A stretch of DNA of 64,000 nucleotides from contig CM074180.1 of the NCBI GenBank assembly GCA_037179385.1, forward strand, positions 31,105,455-31,169,454, written 5' to 3'. The stretch is from Holothuria scabra (Eukaryota; Echinodermata; Holothuroidea; Aspidochirotida; Holothuriidae). The notes beneath the pieces were generated by a model that had not been told where the DNA came from, ran no database searches, and was given only the letters and a program-made list of their open reading frames with translations. Made by a program: the position numbers and the translations under genes. Of the stretch, positions 1-12,673 are shown piece after piece; the stretch's first letter is position 1; the number at the start of each line of letters is the position of its first letter.

Positions 1-183
1 CTTTTTGATCACAGGGTTCAGCAATTAATTTTAGAGAAACAATAGTTACATCAGGAAAGTGTGGAAGCAAAGCTTGTACAAAGCAGATCTACTGTACCAG
101 AAAAAGACAAATAAAAAATAGGATTTATTTATAAACAAAAAAGGACAGATAGATAGAAATTTGAAGAAAGAAGGACCACAGGG

Positions 184-625
184 TCAAAGGAGAAAAGGGA
201 GGAAAGAATTGGAGGCACATTTTTTGGATACACATAAAGATGTTCTAACCACAGACTTCCGATACATATGGACAGTGCATACTGCATGGTACTTGTTGCT
301 ACCGTGCGTGTGAGAATAAGTGCACCAAGATGGCTGTCTGCTAGGGGTTTTGTGTGAAAGTTTGGACTTGCTCAAGTACATTACCATATTTTGCAAGAAA
401 GTTGAAATATTTCTTCAAAATATGGCAAGGCAAGGTCAAAATCCCTTCACTAATTGCAGGAATATGATATTTTCCCCATTCAAGTTCAATTTTTACTTAA
501 AATATTACAGAGTTTTCGTCAAATCAGACGATTTATTTAACTTCATGGCGGCCATTTTGGTGCGCATTTTTGTCCCAGACGGTAGCGACCATCTACGGAT
601 AGGACGTACACATTACACGCTATGA
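184..625. repeat. Dispersed repeat, copy 1 (RNASET2 intron)
   Basis: The stretch around 310-372 (AAGATGGCTGTCTGCTAGG, then TGTGAAAGTTTGGACTTGCTCAAG) recurs at 4719-4762 and in inverted form at 39650-39710. Reading frames here belong to the repeat, not to a host gene. Confidence 0.6.
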
Positions 626-759
626 GTAACCAAGATGAAGTGATGATGGTCAAGTTAAATGGTCATTGATGACATCAGTGTTTTCTTTAAAGACAACTGT
701 ACTAAGCTGTTAAATAGATTGAGGACTGGCAAAATTTTTAGATCAGTAAAAAAGGTGCA

Positions 760-1003
760 GAGTGTATTTGTTACCCCAAACTACCAGTTTTACTGGTGGT
801 GGCAGAAATTTTCGATTGGCCCTGCTCTTTGATTGACATAAAATAAGAAAAAAAAAACAGAATGAGCTTGTGTGACACCTGATCATCTGAATGACTGTCA
901 CGGTGAAAGTGTCCTGATTTTACAATAGGGCCTTGCATGATACACACAAGGGTATGCTGTGAACCAATAAATTGAAATAATGTCTGGATATGGATGAGTT
1001 TGT
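760..1003. repeat. Diverged copy of the 44999-45306 repeat (left part)
   Basis: GCAGAAATTTTCGATTGGCC, CTGCTCTTTGATTGACA and ATAATGTCTGGATATGGATG match the element at 44999-45306. The copy is cut by the inverted-repeat element at 1004-1429. Confidence 0.55.
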
Positions 1004-1429
1004 AGCCGTGTTCCCATTTGATCCAGGGAGGTGGATCTTGATCTACCGAGGTGGATCAAACACTAATGGGAACGCAGATCAACAACACTCACTCAAGATC
1101 AAGATCCACCGATTTTGATCGACCGTTCGGGGTAGATCAAGATCCACCGCGCTGGATCAAAGTTTGTAATGGGAACACATCGGTAGATCAAGTGACCCTG
1201 GATCTCCGGTTACACTCATGTATGTTTTTGTGATACATCGATACGAAATGCATGGCAGGCCAACTTGTAAACATTGGTGACCTTTTCGCGCTTGCGCAAT
1301 GTGTTCATAAAACACGTTTGATCTACCGCGCTCACTCAAATGGGAACGCGGATCTCGATCAAGGTAACTGATGTTGATCCACTTCGGTAGATCAAGATCC
1401 ACCTCCCTGGATCAAATGGGAACACGGCT
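1004..1429. mobile_element. Miniature inverted-repeat element, GATC-rich
   Basis: Starts AGCCGTGTTCCCATTTGATC and ends with its reverse complement, GATCAAATGGGAACACGGCT. The inverted match extends about 45 bases. Inside are many TTGATC/GATCAA and GGTGGATC words in both orientations, so the single strand could fold on itself. No clear target duplication. It seems to sit inside an older repeat that resembles 44999-45306. Confidence 0.85.
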
Positions 1430-1941
1430 TTAGACAGTGTGAGAGGCTGGGCTGGATGTGAGAAGGTTAGGTTCAAGGATTGAAACTGTCTGGGTGGTGA
1501 AAAACTGCTTTTATAAAATTATACCCTAAAAATGTGCAAAATTTTGTTTTGATTACTATGGCTAACTTAGCCCTGGAAGTAGAAGTTTGCTTTTGAGAAA
1601 TGAGTCAGGACAGCTTTTTATTCCCCACTCATTGATATACTTTTTGTGTTGCATATGTGAAGGCTCCCTTCTCAAAAAATAGTCCAGTTTTTGAACTTTC
1701 TAAGTTTGTAGTGACAGGCATTGTGTGCGTGGAAAGAAGGGAGCATTTGGGTACTTAGGAGGCTTTATCCTCTCCAACAGGCAGTACCTTGCTCTGCAAA
1801 GCAGGGACACTATTACATACCCCTACAACACTTCATGCTAGCTTGCACAATAAAATAATTTTAAAATGAGACTTCATCCTGCAAAATCATTGTCTTGGCT
1901 AAACCATTTTTTGCATGCATGGGCCTGCAAGACATTGCTGC

Positions 1942-2200
1942 TTAACCCTTTACCATTGTTTGGGTCCTTTTGGACCCATACGGAGAGCACATCTATCACC
2001 CATCTTTACTGCTTCACGTGGAACTCGAAACTGCGAGTAGCAACCCGAAAATTCGGCCACAACAACTAGAGAGACAATAGTTCAAGGTCACGGGGTCAAT
2101 AGCCAACAGAACCTGATGCGGGGCGTGCTACGTCCGCTTTTCAGCCCATTCCCGAGGCGTGCAAATATGCCCTGATTGGAGCACAACGGTAAAGGGTTAA
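1942..2200. mobile_element. TTAA-flanked miniature element, family A copy 1
   Basis: TTAA followed by CCCTTTACCATTG at the left end; CAACGGTAAAGGG followed by TTAA at the right end. TTAA at both ends and short TIRs are typical of piggyBac-like MITEs. Its interior (TGGGTCCTTTTGGACCCATA, CCCGAAAATTCGG) matches the copy at 6733-6991 in reverse orientation. Confidence 0.82.
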
Positions 2201-2339
2201 CATAAGAAAGTGGGCACGCCAACAAAAAATGTAGTTAAGAATCCCTGCTGCTTGGTGTATTTCTTGTTCAGTTTATTTCTTAGTGGAAGGAGGAGCTTAA
2301 TACACATAGTATAGAAAATCGAAACTATCTGGGATGATG

Positions 2340-2660
2340 AAATTTGCCAGTTATGGTCAGAAGATGGTCCCTATTGTTTTTGATAGGGGTTAAAGATCAT
2401 TCAGGGTCAACAGGGGTCAAAGTCTGAAAACCTTTTTAATTCAGTGTACCAAGATAGATCTCTGTCTGTCTGTCTGTCTGTCTGTCGTATGTCTTTCTTT
2501 CTTCAGCTTGGATCTTAAAGGTCATGTGGGGTCACTCGAGGTCGAAATGTGAATGAAAACACGTCTCAAGGTGGGAAATTGAATGGATGCACATTATGGT
2601 GAGGAGATGTTCCCTAATGTTGTTGGTGGAGGTCAAAGGTCATCTGGGATGACAAAATTT
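2340..2660. repeat. AGGTCA-rich dispersed repeat, short copy
   Basis: Contains GGTCACTCGAGGTCGAAATG and a perfect AGGTCA-A-AGGTCA at 2630-2642, like the larger copies at 48.1-48.8 kb and 62.0-62.4 kb. A TCTG tetranucleotide tract (about 2459-2485) lies inside. Confidence 0.6.
2459..2485. repeat. (TCTG)n microsatellite
   Basis: About six perfect GTCT units in a row. Confidence 0.9.
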
Positions 2661-2982
2661 ATTTTTGAACATGGCCAGTATAATTGAGTGAGAAGATATG
2701 GAAAATGATGGAATTATTTGAAATGGAACATTTACGTATCATCAAAACCTCAATGCATTTTTTCATTCTGGTGTATTTTCCCTGTAAATGTGGAATGACA
2801 TGGTTTATAATGTGCAGTTGCGTTGATAGTACACTGAAATATATGTCTGTCTTTTATGTGTTAAGTAATTTAACAGAGAGTTTGGATGATAAAAGGTGAC
2901 AACCAATAACTGTTTGTTGATTCTTTAACTAAAGCTTTGGATGGATCAGTATTAATTCAACTGTTGTTTTTTTTGCTGATAG

Positions 2983-5900
2983 GATCTAAAAGAAGACCTA
3001 AAACACTATTGGCCCAATTTATTCGATTCTGACAGTGATGAGTTGTGGTAAGTCTGTGAAGAGTTGGAAAGTGGCATTTTGTTGTAGTTAATGGTTTAAG
3101 CATCGATAAAATAGATAGACCTGTTCTCTTAATTTTTTCATGTACATGCATTTTTGTAGGCTAAGCATGATTTCAAATAACTACCTTTAAGATATTCAAT
3201 ATTGAATACTCCAAGGTTTATGTGTTCATTAGGTGATATGTGATCTGAATTTTATTGAAAACAGAGAAATTATATTATAGATAAGTTATAATAAAAGTAA
3301 GTGAACCAAAAGGATGTTGTGGAAATTTTATGCTAATTATGCATGTGTTCAGTTGCCTTCAGAGGGGAAACAAGTAAGCGAACCTGAATATTAGTAAATA
3401 TAGGTTATATTCACTGCATCTCAGTGACAAAAGATCAATGTTTATAGTGTGCCCTGGGAAGGAAAGCAAAAATGTAATATTTTGCAAGACTTACAGTTCT
3501 AGAGGATACAATTCTACTTGGTGAATACCATGATTCTCAGTGGCTTACATCAGTGGGTAGCCTCAATGCCTACACTATCCTTTAGATCAGAACTTAGGAA
3601 GAAGAGAACATACATACATCTTAGGAGAATGCACAAAACCACAACCCTGGGAATAGAATGTATCAGACTATCATTTAGCCTGCTGGGTGGACAAATTTTT
3701 TTGTCCAGCTCATTGCTACGAAAAAATTAACGTCTGCCGGCATTGGACACCAAATCTGTTCAACTGGGTAGAAAATTTATGGAAACTTCATCTACATAAC
3801 TCTGCATGGATTGGTTGAAGCAAGGCTGTTAATGTTTATTTATTCAGGCAAACACTTGCACCATTGTACAACAGTACACAGAGTTATGGTGATGGATGTT
3901 CTTTGACACTGGTATTGTGTGGTACCTTGCAAGCGAGCATACAGTATATACAAACACACAGTACAGCGGTTAATTAAGAACAACGGATCACACAGCCACA
4001 GGAAAAGATAGTTCGATACTTTTTTAACAAAAGACTGCTGTTTTTAAATGAACTCTTTGATGAAAGTTGTTAATGTTTGAAAGACACTGTCCATGATCAA
4101 GACTTCCATCTAAATTCAAAGCTTTGACGGACGTAGTAAGCCTATGTTTTTGTTTAGTTTAAACGTATTTGAGTTCTACGTAGCAATATTGCCTAGATTT
4201 AGTCGTTGACACCACCTACCTCAGGAATAGACCAATTGTTGTGAGTGCTCATGAATATTAAGACCATCAACTTGTGGGTTCATTGAAAGGAATTTCTGAC
4301 CATTGCCGGCAGGCCTGATCGAGTGGCAGCCTAAAGGGGGCTGCAGCCACAGAGGCGCTACGCAGGCTAACTATTTAGTTTGAGTTTCACATAATTAGGT
4401 CAACTTGATTTGGTTACTCTGTAAAGGGGGTAATTAATTTTTTTTGCATGCAAACATGTCCCACAGACTAATTAATGTATGTTGACCTATAAATCACATC
4501 TGTGTGATAATATTATGTGATTGATTGACGTGGAGGTCATACTGGCAGAGGTCATTCCAGTGGCTGTCAAGAATGTTGGATTGGTTCACTTCCGTCATCA
4601 ATACCTCAGAAACCTTAACATATGAATGACCCCACCCCTGAATTCCTATATACATGGACAGAGTATATGCATGCATAGATTTCACTACCATACCTGTGAG
4701 TATATAGGCATAGCACAATGGCTGTCCGCTAGGTTTTGTGTGTGAAAGTTTGGACTTGCTCAAGAAGTTCAAAACATCTCAAAACAAATATCTCAAAATG
4801 ATGTCAAAATCATTACACGTATTGCATTTTTGCCCATGGTGGTGGCAAAAATCTAGGCATAGGATGTACACGTTACATGCTCTGTCCATGTATATAGGAA
4901 GTCCGTGCTCCACCTCCTCTTCTTTCAACCTTCACCTTTTATACAACTTTTTCTTGACAGGTCTCATGAGTGGAGCAAGCATGGTACATGTGCTGGTATT
5001 CTTCCAGAGCTAGCAGGGGAGTACAATTTTTTTAAGAAAACTGTTGACATTTTGAAACACTTTAACTTTGACAGGTAGGTACTGTACATATATCATTAAA
5101 TGGAAAGTTCTTTGAAGTTTACAAACTGTGATTTATCTAGCCTTATACCCACAATCCAAACAAAATCCACTGTAACCCTTTGCTTTCTCCCATCGGTTAG
5201 GAGGAGCATTGTTTGCTTCAGCTAGATGAACAATTATATCTTTATCTTTGTTTTTCCCTGTATGGAATGCTTTTTCCTTCATGAATTCTGGCTGAATTTG
5301 ATAGTTGACATAAATCAAGGGTCTCTGACAAAATGCTTGATGATACAGGTAAGTAATTAATCATCTTAAAACAACTGCCTCCTCAATGTAAGGAGTGATA
5401 TTTTAAGTCAAAGGATGTGTGGAATTATTAAATAAGTGCCAAATTTTAAGATTGCTACCATAATAATACCACAACACATTGCTGTATTTGATTACAATAC
5501 TGTCAATTACTTGATAGTTATGACAGGGGTAAATGCATCAATCTGCAAAATGTCTTCTCAAAAGATTGGAATTGGAAATTGTCCAATCCAGGAAGTTGTT
5601 AAGTGGCCAGCTACTTGTAGTTTATGCTCAATTCAGTTGTGGAACATTAAAGCAGAGCTTTCATCCTCCATTCATGGCAGATGGCTTACCAACTTTATAA
5701 CAATTTAGCTCAGATTAGTTTGGTTTCTTTTGGAAGGATTGGAAAAGTTACCATGATGTAACCCTGCGGGGAATTTACCCTTATCTTCCTGTTCTGAGCT
5801 TTATGTCTGTGAATGCCACCAAATACCTTTATCTGATCAGCCACAGCACTCATAATTTGACATTTTCAAAGTCTGAATTTGACCAACCTCTTCATTTCAA

Positions 5901-6688
5901 TAGCTGATGTTGAGATCTTAAAAGTTCGGAGTTGAAGTTACTAGCAACATGATGAGCCATGTGATTTCCTACATGTGAATATATCAGGGAACTTAAAAGT
6001 TTACTGTAAGGATAACTAGTAGCTAGCACTGTTTCTTCATTTTTCAGAGTTTTTGAGACCTCAGGAATTTTACCATCAGACATCAAAACCTACAAAGCAG
6101 AAAACTTCACTGTGGCATTGAATGAAAAACTGGGATACCCTCCAGTAGTTAACTGCTATACGGTATGTTACTCATGATCTTTAAGACAGCTAGTTGGGAA
6201 AGTTACACAGGAAATGTCTGCCCTCTACATTCTTCTGCTCATGTAGCAATACTGAATTGTCTCCTTTGCCTATTTTGATAGACCTCTTAAAATCACCCAC
6301 ATGTCATATTGGAAAAAGGAAAAAGGGCTGTTCTTGGCCCAAATGAAACAAGATGGTTAGAAAAAGATCCATAACACCTTGTGTTACTTACTGTAAATAA
6401 CAGTTTTATGGAGAATTAACTGAAATATTTGTTCTTTTTATAAGTCTGAGAGAGCCTGGACTAATCACACATGAGAATTAAAAAATGGATTTTTTTCATT
6501 TACAGACAGTTCATCAAAAAGTTATGACAACTTACATTGTACAGATTGAGATCTGCCTGGATAAAACATTCCAACCGATGCAGTGTCCAGAATCCATCTT
6601 TTCAAAGAGATCCGAGGAAGATTTCACCAGACTTGATAGCAACTGTGGGAAAACAGCTTTTTATTATCCCACAATTACTCACAAATGA
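2983..6688 (+). CDS. RNASET2: Ribonuclease T2, C-terminal four exons (5' partial)
   Basis: T2-family RNases are secreted or lysosomal acid endoribonucleases that cut single-stranded RNA through a 2',3'-cyclic phosphate. Exons seen: 2983-3047, 4961-5074, 6048-6162 and 6506-6688 (TGA stop). All introns are GT...AG and the phases agree, giving 158 residues. The key evidence is the second catalytic motif HEWSKHGTC (residues 24-32, spanning the first two exons), which holds the catalytic Glu and His. It is preceded by LKHYWPNLF, like the human LLPEMRAYWPDV segment. Downstream, GILPSDIKTYKAENFTVAL and QIEICLDK match the family C-terminal half, with conserved Cys residues and one N-glycosylation sequon (NFT). 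Human RNASET2 is about 256 residues, so roughly the first 90-100 are missing, including the signal peptide and the HGLWP motif. I found no HGLWP coding sequence between 1 and 2982, so the 5' exons should lie upstream of the window. Confidence 0.93.
4645..4898. mobile_element. Miniature inverted-repeat element 62 bp upstream of an RNASET2 exon
   Basis: Ends are a perfect 19-bp inverted pair: CCTATATACATGGACAGAG at 4645-4663 and its complement at 4880-4898. Part of the interior matches 310-372 and 39650-39710. Confidence 0.78.
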
Positions 6689-6732
6689 TTTAAAGTGAAA
6701 GAACAATGTATTTTCTGTAATTTATTGCATGT

Positions 6733-6991
6733 TTAACCCTTTACCATTGTGCTCCAATCGGGGCATATTTGTGCGCCTCAGGAGTGGGCAGAAAAGCGGA
6801 CGTAGCCCGCCCCGCATCAGCATCTGTAGGCTATTGACCTGGTGACCTTAAACTATTGTCTCTCTCGCTGTTGTGGCCGAATTTTTGGGTAGCTACTCGC
6901 ATTTTCGAGCTCTGGGCGAAACAGTAAAGACGGGTGACAGCTGAGCTCTCCGCATGGGTCCAAAAGGACCCAAACAACATTAAAGGGTTAA
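6733..6991. mobile_element. TTAA-flanked miniature element, family A copy 2
   Basis: Same TTAACCCTTTACCATTG terminus and same interior as 1942-2200 but in the opposite direction. It starts 44 bases after the RNASET2 stop codon, so it probably lies in the 3' UTR or just past it. Confidence 0.82.
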
Positions 6992-8077
6992 AAGATGCAT
7001 TCAAACAGCTGAAAATATTATTATTGATCCAAATAATTGATACGAGTTTTTTATGACACAATTTAATCTGCTTGCAATGAATCAATTCATAGATCAGGTT
7101 GTGAATTAAGTTGATTCATTTGACATACTTTCTTGATGTACTTGTCATATTTCAAACATGAAACACAATATCAACTGTTCTTTCACATACTCAGTAGTAT
7201 TTTGTTATTGCTAGTGATGTGTTACCAACTTTTTGTACGACATTTCTACCTTTTTACAACAACTTAATTTTTTTTGTATTTTATCTTTTCATATTCTTCT
7301 AATCACAAAATATATTCTATATAATAGAACTGAATTTATACTACATTTAAACGTGAAATTAGTTCTCCTTTTCTTCCATTATAATCTCTTGATTAAATTT
7401 TTTCATAAAACTTAGCCTAAAACATTTAAAAATTTGGTGTAACTTAGAACTCGAAATGGTTTTCTCTGGTTTAATATTTCTCAGGTAGAAGAAATGCAAG
7501 TGCCTTCCATTTTCATCATTAGTGCTGCTGGAGAACTGCTTTTTACATCAAATTGTAATTTTTCTATCTTTGTTAACATTTATTCAATTTTGGAATCTGC
7601 ACTTTAATCAGTGGTGGTCTGAAGATTTCTGGTGCTGGGTGGGGGGTGGGGAAAGGAGGCAAGGAAGCTCTTGATGGGGAACCAGCAACCTGAAGCCACA
7701 CTATCAGTTTCATACCACAGGAAGGATAAAATTTTGCATTTTACATTTTTTTAAAGTTATTACCATAATGTGGTATTTATTAAAAAATTGTGCCTTCTAA
7801 AACCAAGTATACTATTGTTGAGTAACTATCAGAATCCTTTACTGTATTGAATCCTTATTATTACACCTCAACCTACTGTAGTTGTCTTTTTAAAGAGTGT
7901 TTTCACGTTGTATAGCAATTAGTAAGTCACATGTGAGTGTCAGCTGCTTCTCCAAGTCAGCTAGCTACACTATATGTGTACTACTTAGGTTTTGTCCTTC
8001 AAAATAAGCAGGGCTTGTGATGTTTGTGAAAGCACTCAATAACAGCCTGATGAGATCAGTGTTCTTTTTGAATAGTT
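6992..8077. other. AT-rich intergenic DNA, nothing recognised
   Basis: No exon-like reading frame, RNA gene or clear repeat seen. Very T-rich at 7230-7440. A short G-rich patch lies at 7640-7665. Confidence 0.5.
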
Positions 8078-8537
8078 CAGAGCTGCCAACTGTTCCGATT
8101 TTCCAAATTTTGTTATGTTGCGATTTTCCTATGTCATGTTCTGATTTTCCATGAAACTCAAATCATGATCATGTACAATGATTCCATTTGTTTCTTGAAG
8201 TAGTGGATTTTTTGGGACTTGAAAACGGGTTTGTGTTGGTTTGTGTGAATGTGTGCATATTTAAGGGTACAATCAGCAGATTTCCTCAATGTTAAGGTTG
8301 GTTTTGAGATCTGACAGGCATTAAAGATTTGCTGCAGAATTAACCATCTGCTACTGAAGACTCAAAAAGTCTTACAGACAACCCTGAAAGTACTCAAAAT
8401 CCAGTGTTTGCCCCTTAGCCCCTGGATCCCTCCTTAAGGGTTCTATGGTAAACCCTGGACCCCAGCCTCTGGAGTTTTATCCTAGCATGCACATGAGTGG
8501 TGTTCTTCTTTGTCATTCTGGAAGGTTGGCAGCTCTG
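8078..8537. mobile_element. Short TIR element, possibly hAT-like
   Basis: CAGAGCTGCCAAC at 8078 and its exact complement GTTGGCAGCTCTG ending at 8537. A 6-bp direct repeat ATAGTT abuts both ends (8072-8077, 8538-8543). hAT elements give 8 bp, so the superfamily is uncertain. The two reading frames at 8415-8684 lie largely in it and resemble no protein I know. Confidence 0.55.
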
Positions 8538-11479
8538 ATAGTTGTCCAGCCTTCCCTGATAGTGGACCATCTCTTTATCCCCACCCCTCATCCACTGCCC
8601 CTCCCACCTGACCCCAGTGAGTGCATATCTGGCTTTGCAATTGCATACTTGGATGAAGTCTAAAACTTTACATATTTGCTCCACAAAGTCTGTGATTATC
8701 TGAGGCTATCAGAGAGTTTTAAGTATCTTTATATATTTTGTACCGTCTTAAGCTTAGCTCACCTTATTCTTGCCATTCAATTAAACAATCTTTAAAACAT
8801 TTTAAGTAAGTTTCAGGAAGACACAGTGTGAGGCTGCAGTATCTTTTTTGCTTTGAATATACATCTTTTTGGGTATTTTCATAAAAAAGTTTGTTATTTC
8901 ACATAGATACAAATTATTTCTTACTTCTTTGAAAAATGAATATTTAAGTTTACTAAATTACAAATAAGGGAAGTCTTTCCTAATAATTGATGTGCTTTTT
9001 CAGTTGTAGAATGGATATATTACTTGACTTTTGTTTTGTATGAAATCATGAGTTGTCCCAAGGTAAATCGGCTATTAACTGTATTGTCCTGTATGCAAAT
9101 GGAGTAATATTTGTTCAAGTTTCTGGTAAATTCAATATAAGTATGTTGTTATTTTGGAGCTGATATGAAATGGATATGCAAAGAAAACTATGAGTGGACT
9201 TCTCTCCAAAAAACCTTTCAAACTTGTCCAAAATTTATACATGATCATATAACTAAAATACAATTGGTGTTTGCATTTTTTACTGAGATATGATTTGTCA
9301 ATTATGAATTAAACAGCTTATTTTGTTTTGAACTACTTTCTTAGTAGTGTCAGAATGTAGCCATGAATAATTCAAACTCATTGCAAGCTGCTGTAGCTCA
9401 TCCTAAAAGTGTACCAGGCAGGTATTTTGACAATAAAATTGAATTAGTGGCTAGAAACTGTATTTTGAATATTGAAAGTTAGAATGTTTGCTGTAAATTT
9501 GGTCAGATGTTGTAGCATTTTAAAAATTAAATGAAATGGTGGCCATTGCCAGCATAATTTCATGATTTGCCATGGAGTTTCCTAAATGCCTGCCCATTGA
9601 GAGATTTTCCTGTTTTTCACTTTGCACATAGTTAGTACCGTTAGAATCAATGCTGCCTTAAATTATGGAAAATAAATTAAAAAAATGAAATGTTGTCATG
9701 AGGTGTATTTTTGTCTTGTTCAAAAGATTTTAAATGCATCATTGCTTGTAGGGATTCTATACCTTAGAGGTTCTGGCATATTTGTCTTGAATATATCTTG
9801 TATAGTCCTAGTGAGTCTCTACTTATTCTGCTTTCACTTTGTTACCATCTCACATTTCACAAAACTTTCCTACACCTTTGCCTCTTGATCAATCCTTCAC
9901 ATTTATCTCTATGAAAATTCCATACTACATTATAGTACAGTTTACCATTTGCCTCATAGCAGTATATTGAGGGTGTGATGGCATCGACCAATCAGAGTTG
10001 GTCCTGCACTCGGCTAAACTCTAAATATATGTCTCTGATTTGCCTTTTTTACTGCGCCCTTTGTCCAGTGACAGATACAGGAGAGTAAACACTCATTCCA
10101 ATTACTATGGCACTCACTCATATGCTAAGTAATTTTTTTGAATACAACAAAGCCCACAAGAACAAACTAGTCATAAATCTAGTCTAACAGGTTAAAAGTT
10201 AATATGATCATATGCTTGCTTTTGTATTTTATTGTTAATGTTCTGGAGCATGAAATGGGCAAAATTTAGATCAAAAAAGTTCTCCATAAAAGTTATAGAA
10301 AAATGAAAAAAAAAAAGCATTTTGGTCACTGTAAAATCATCATGGAAAATCAAAATCATTAAAAAATTTTCAACACATTTAGGTTTACAAAAGCAGCTTA
10401 TAAAGAAAAATATTCCTTAGACTCACTTTAAAGTTTTGCTCAACATTTTGTAAGAAATGGAAAGATACTGTTTTGGCACAAGTTGCAGAAAATTTCTCTG
10501 AAGTTTGCAACTGAGAGATTACATGGGCACACCGGAAGGTACCCAGGTGTACACGGTGTTCCAAAGTATAAGTGGTACATTTTATTTGGTAATTTCCTGA
10601 TGTTTTGCAATTTGTCAATTTTTTATTGAAAGTGAGCATTTTATGGTGGCAAAGGAGAGCTCAATATAATGGTTATACTTAGAGTCTATTTACAAGCCTG
10701 GAAAATGTCATTTCAGGCCATTTGAGGGGATAAGATTTTAAAAAAACTTTCTGTATTATCTGCATGAGCCAATATTTGTACTTTGCCTAGGAATTCTTTC
10801 AAGGAGGGATTATAGGTACAATCACGCATACTGCATGCCTATCCCTGCTAAGGGTTAGCAAAATCCTGGCTACTGACCCCCCAAAAAACAAATTAATTTG
10901 CATCATTTTGTGTCTGAGTTCATATAAATAATGAATTTTTCAAAAGTGGAGTGGACACCTCTCCTTACATTCCTACATGTACAAAAAAAAAAATATTATT
11001 ACACCATTTTGCATCTTGTGCACAAATAAATTTTTTTCAAAAGTGGAGTGAACATGCTCCTTACACCCTTCCCTTAAGTAACCTCTTTTACAAATTAATG
11101 GATTCACCACTGCTCACTCCTCAACCAATGAGGATGCTCCACTTCAATAGTCTTTGTAACACTCAACCCCTCAATATTTATCTTTGCCACCACACCCAAT
11201 GATGCCTGCAGACTGTGTGTTGTGAAAGAGGGCAAAGAGCATATATTGCATGGGAGGTTTATAAATCCTTGAAAAATCTTTCATCATGGCAGTTTTTGAT
11301 GCAAAATGTATGTGGACAACAGATATAGCTTTCAAATTTAAGTCTAAGATGAAAATGAACTTTTCCAATAACACAGGGCCCATGTATATGCAGCCCCATG
11401 TTGCCTCCCCAACACACTGTGTAATTGAGAAAAGGGAGGAAAATGAATGGAAGGTAGGTAATTTTCAGGGCCATGCAAA
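8538..11479. other. Intergenic DNA without a recognised gene
   Basis: AT-rich; several reading frames of 60-90 codons show no family resemblance, no paired splice signals and no codon bias I can argue for. No structural RNA seen. Confidence 0.5.
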
Positions 11480-11609
11480 CTGTTTAACAAGAAATTTCCT
11501 AACTGGCTAATGAAAGCCCTAATCCCCACACTAATCCCTAACCCTAACAAAGAATACAATAGATACAATACAATGGCAACAGCCAATCAAGAAACACCTT
11601 GTTAAACAG
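11480..11609. mobile_element. CTGTTTAACAAG miniature element, copy 1
   Basis: CTGTTTAACAAG at the left and CTTGTTAAACAG at the right. The interior has CCTAACCCTAAC and AAAGAATACAATAGATAC, shared with the copy at 13774-13919. Confidence 0.75.
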
Positions 11610-12673
11610 TGTGCATCTACCCAAATTTTCTAATTAGTCCTAAAATATAAATCATCATGAAGTAGTGGTGCTACATGTGATGATGATTCAAACTGGTGAT
11701 AATTGGATTTCTATTTGTCAAAGTTAACAATTGGACTTCTATTTGTCAAAGTTATTAAATTGCCTGCTTCCGATCGATGCTCAGCGAAACTGTCATGGAA
11801 TACTAAAGAAAAACATCTTACATAATTAGAGTAAGTTTGCCCATCTTCAATTTCATTGGTTCAAAGTTATTGTCCAATAGCAGAACAGCATGGACACTAA
11901 ATGATAAAACAGTTTAGTCGGCTGATACATGCCCGGAAACTAAAATAAAATATGCCTTCATAAATTTTCTAAAAACTTCAGAAAGGTTTTAGGCCTTTTA
12001 TATTTGAAGTTACGTTTATTATCGCAGCACTAACACAAGAGCTGTGCGAGGCCGGGCCAAAAAGTATGATCGCGCGGAACCGGTGCATGTATGGAACGTA
12101 TGCAATTCCGTACATTCAGGTAGCGGGATTGTACGAACAACAGAGTGGACACAGAATACAGTAAGAGAGGTACGTTGATTTCGATCTTTGCAGTGTGAAA
12201 AGTGATTCAATCTTTCTAAGTGATTATTAGTTCAGTAACAGACTGTTAGATATTTACAAGGTATTGCAATAAGTTTTCATTTAACGTTTGGTCTTGCAAT
12301 GTATTTTTCTAGACGGTCTAAAACATGGTAATTGACATCCTAGTAGTAGTATTACGTTAGGTGTAACCAGCAACGATAACGTTATGCTATTACTACGGTA
12401 GGCCTAATCTAGCCTAGCCTAACCAAGGACGTATAGAAAGTCCGTGAGCCTAACTCTGTTAACTTAGTTCTTGTGTGTTACTGTTAGCCTAACACACCAG
12501 CACAGGTTCTCTGTAACGTAAGGCCTAATTAAAACTGTAGGCCAATTAATTATGAATATGTTGTTTAAAGGGCCAACAAGGCCTAGGCCTAACGTTAGAG
12601 ACCTTATGCCAATAATTTACAGTAAGCCTATCATACTGCATTCTGGGGGGTAGGGGGTGGGTGGGGGGTGATC
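11610..12673. other. Intergenic; CpG-containing patch near 12040-12160
   Basis: The patch at 12040-12160 has several CG dinucleotides (GATCGCGCGGAACCGG) in AT-rich surroundings and could be a promoter or first exon. No conserved peptide is visible. 12340-12640 is rich in TAGGCCTA-type words, and 12640-12670 is a G-rich run. Confidence 0.35.
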
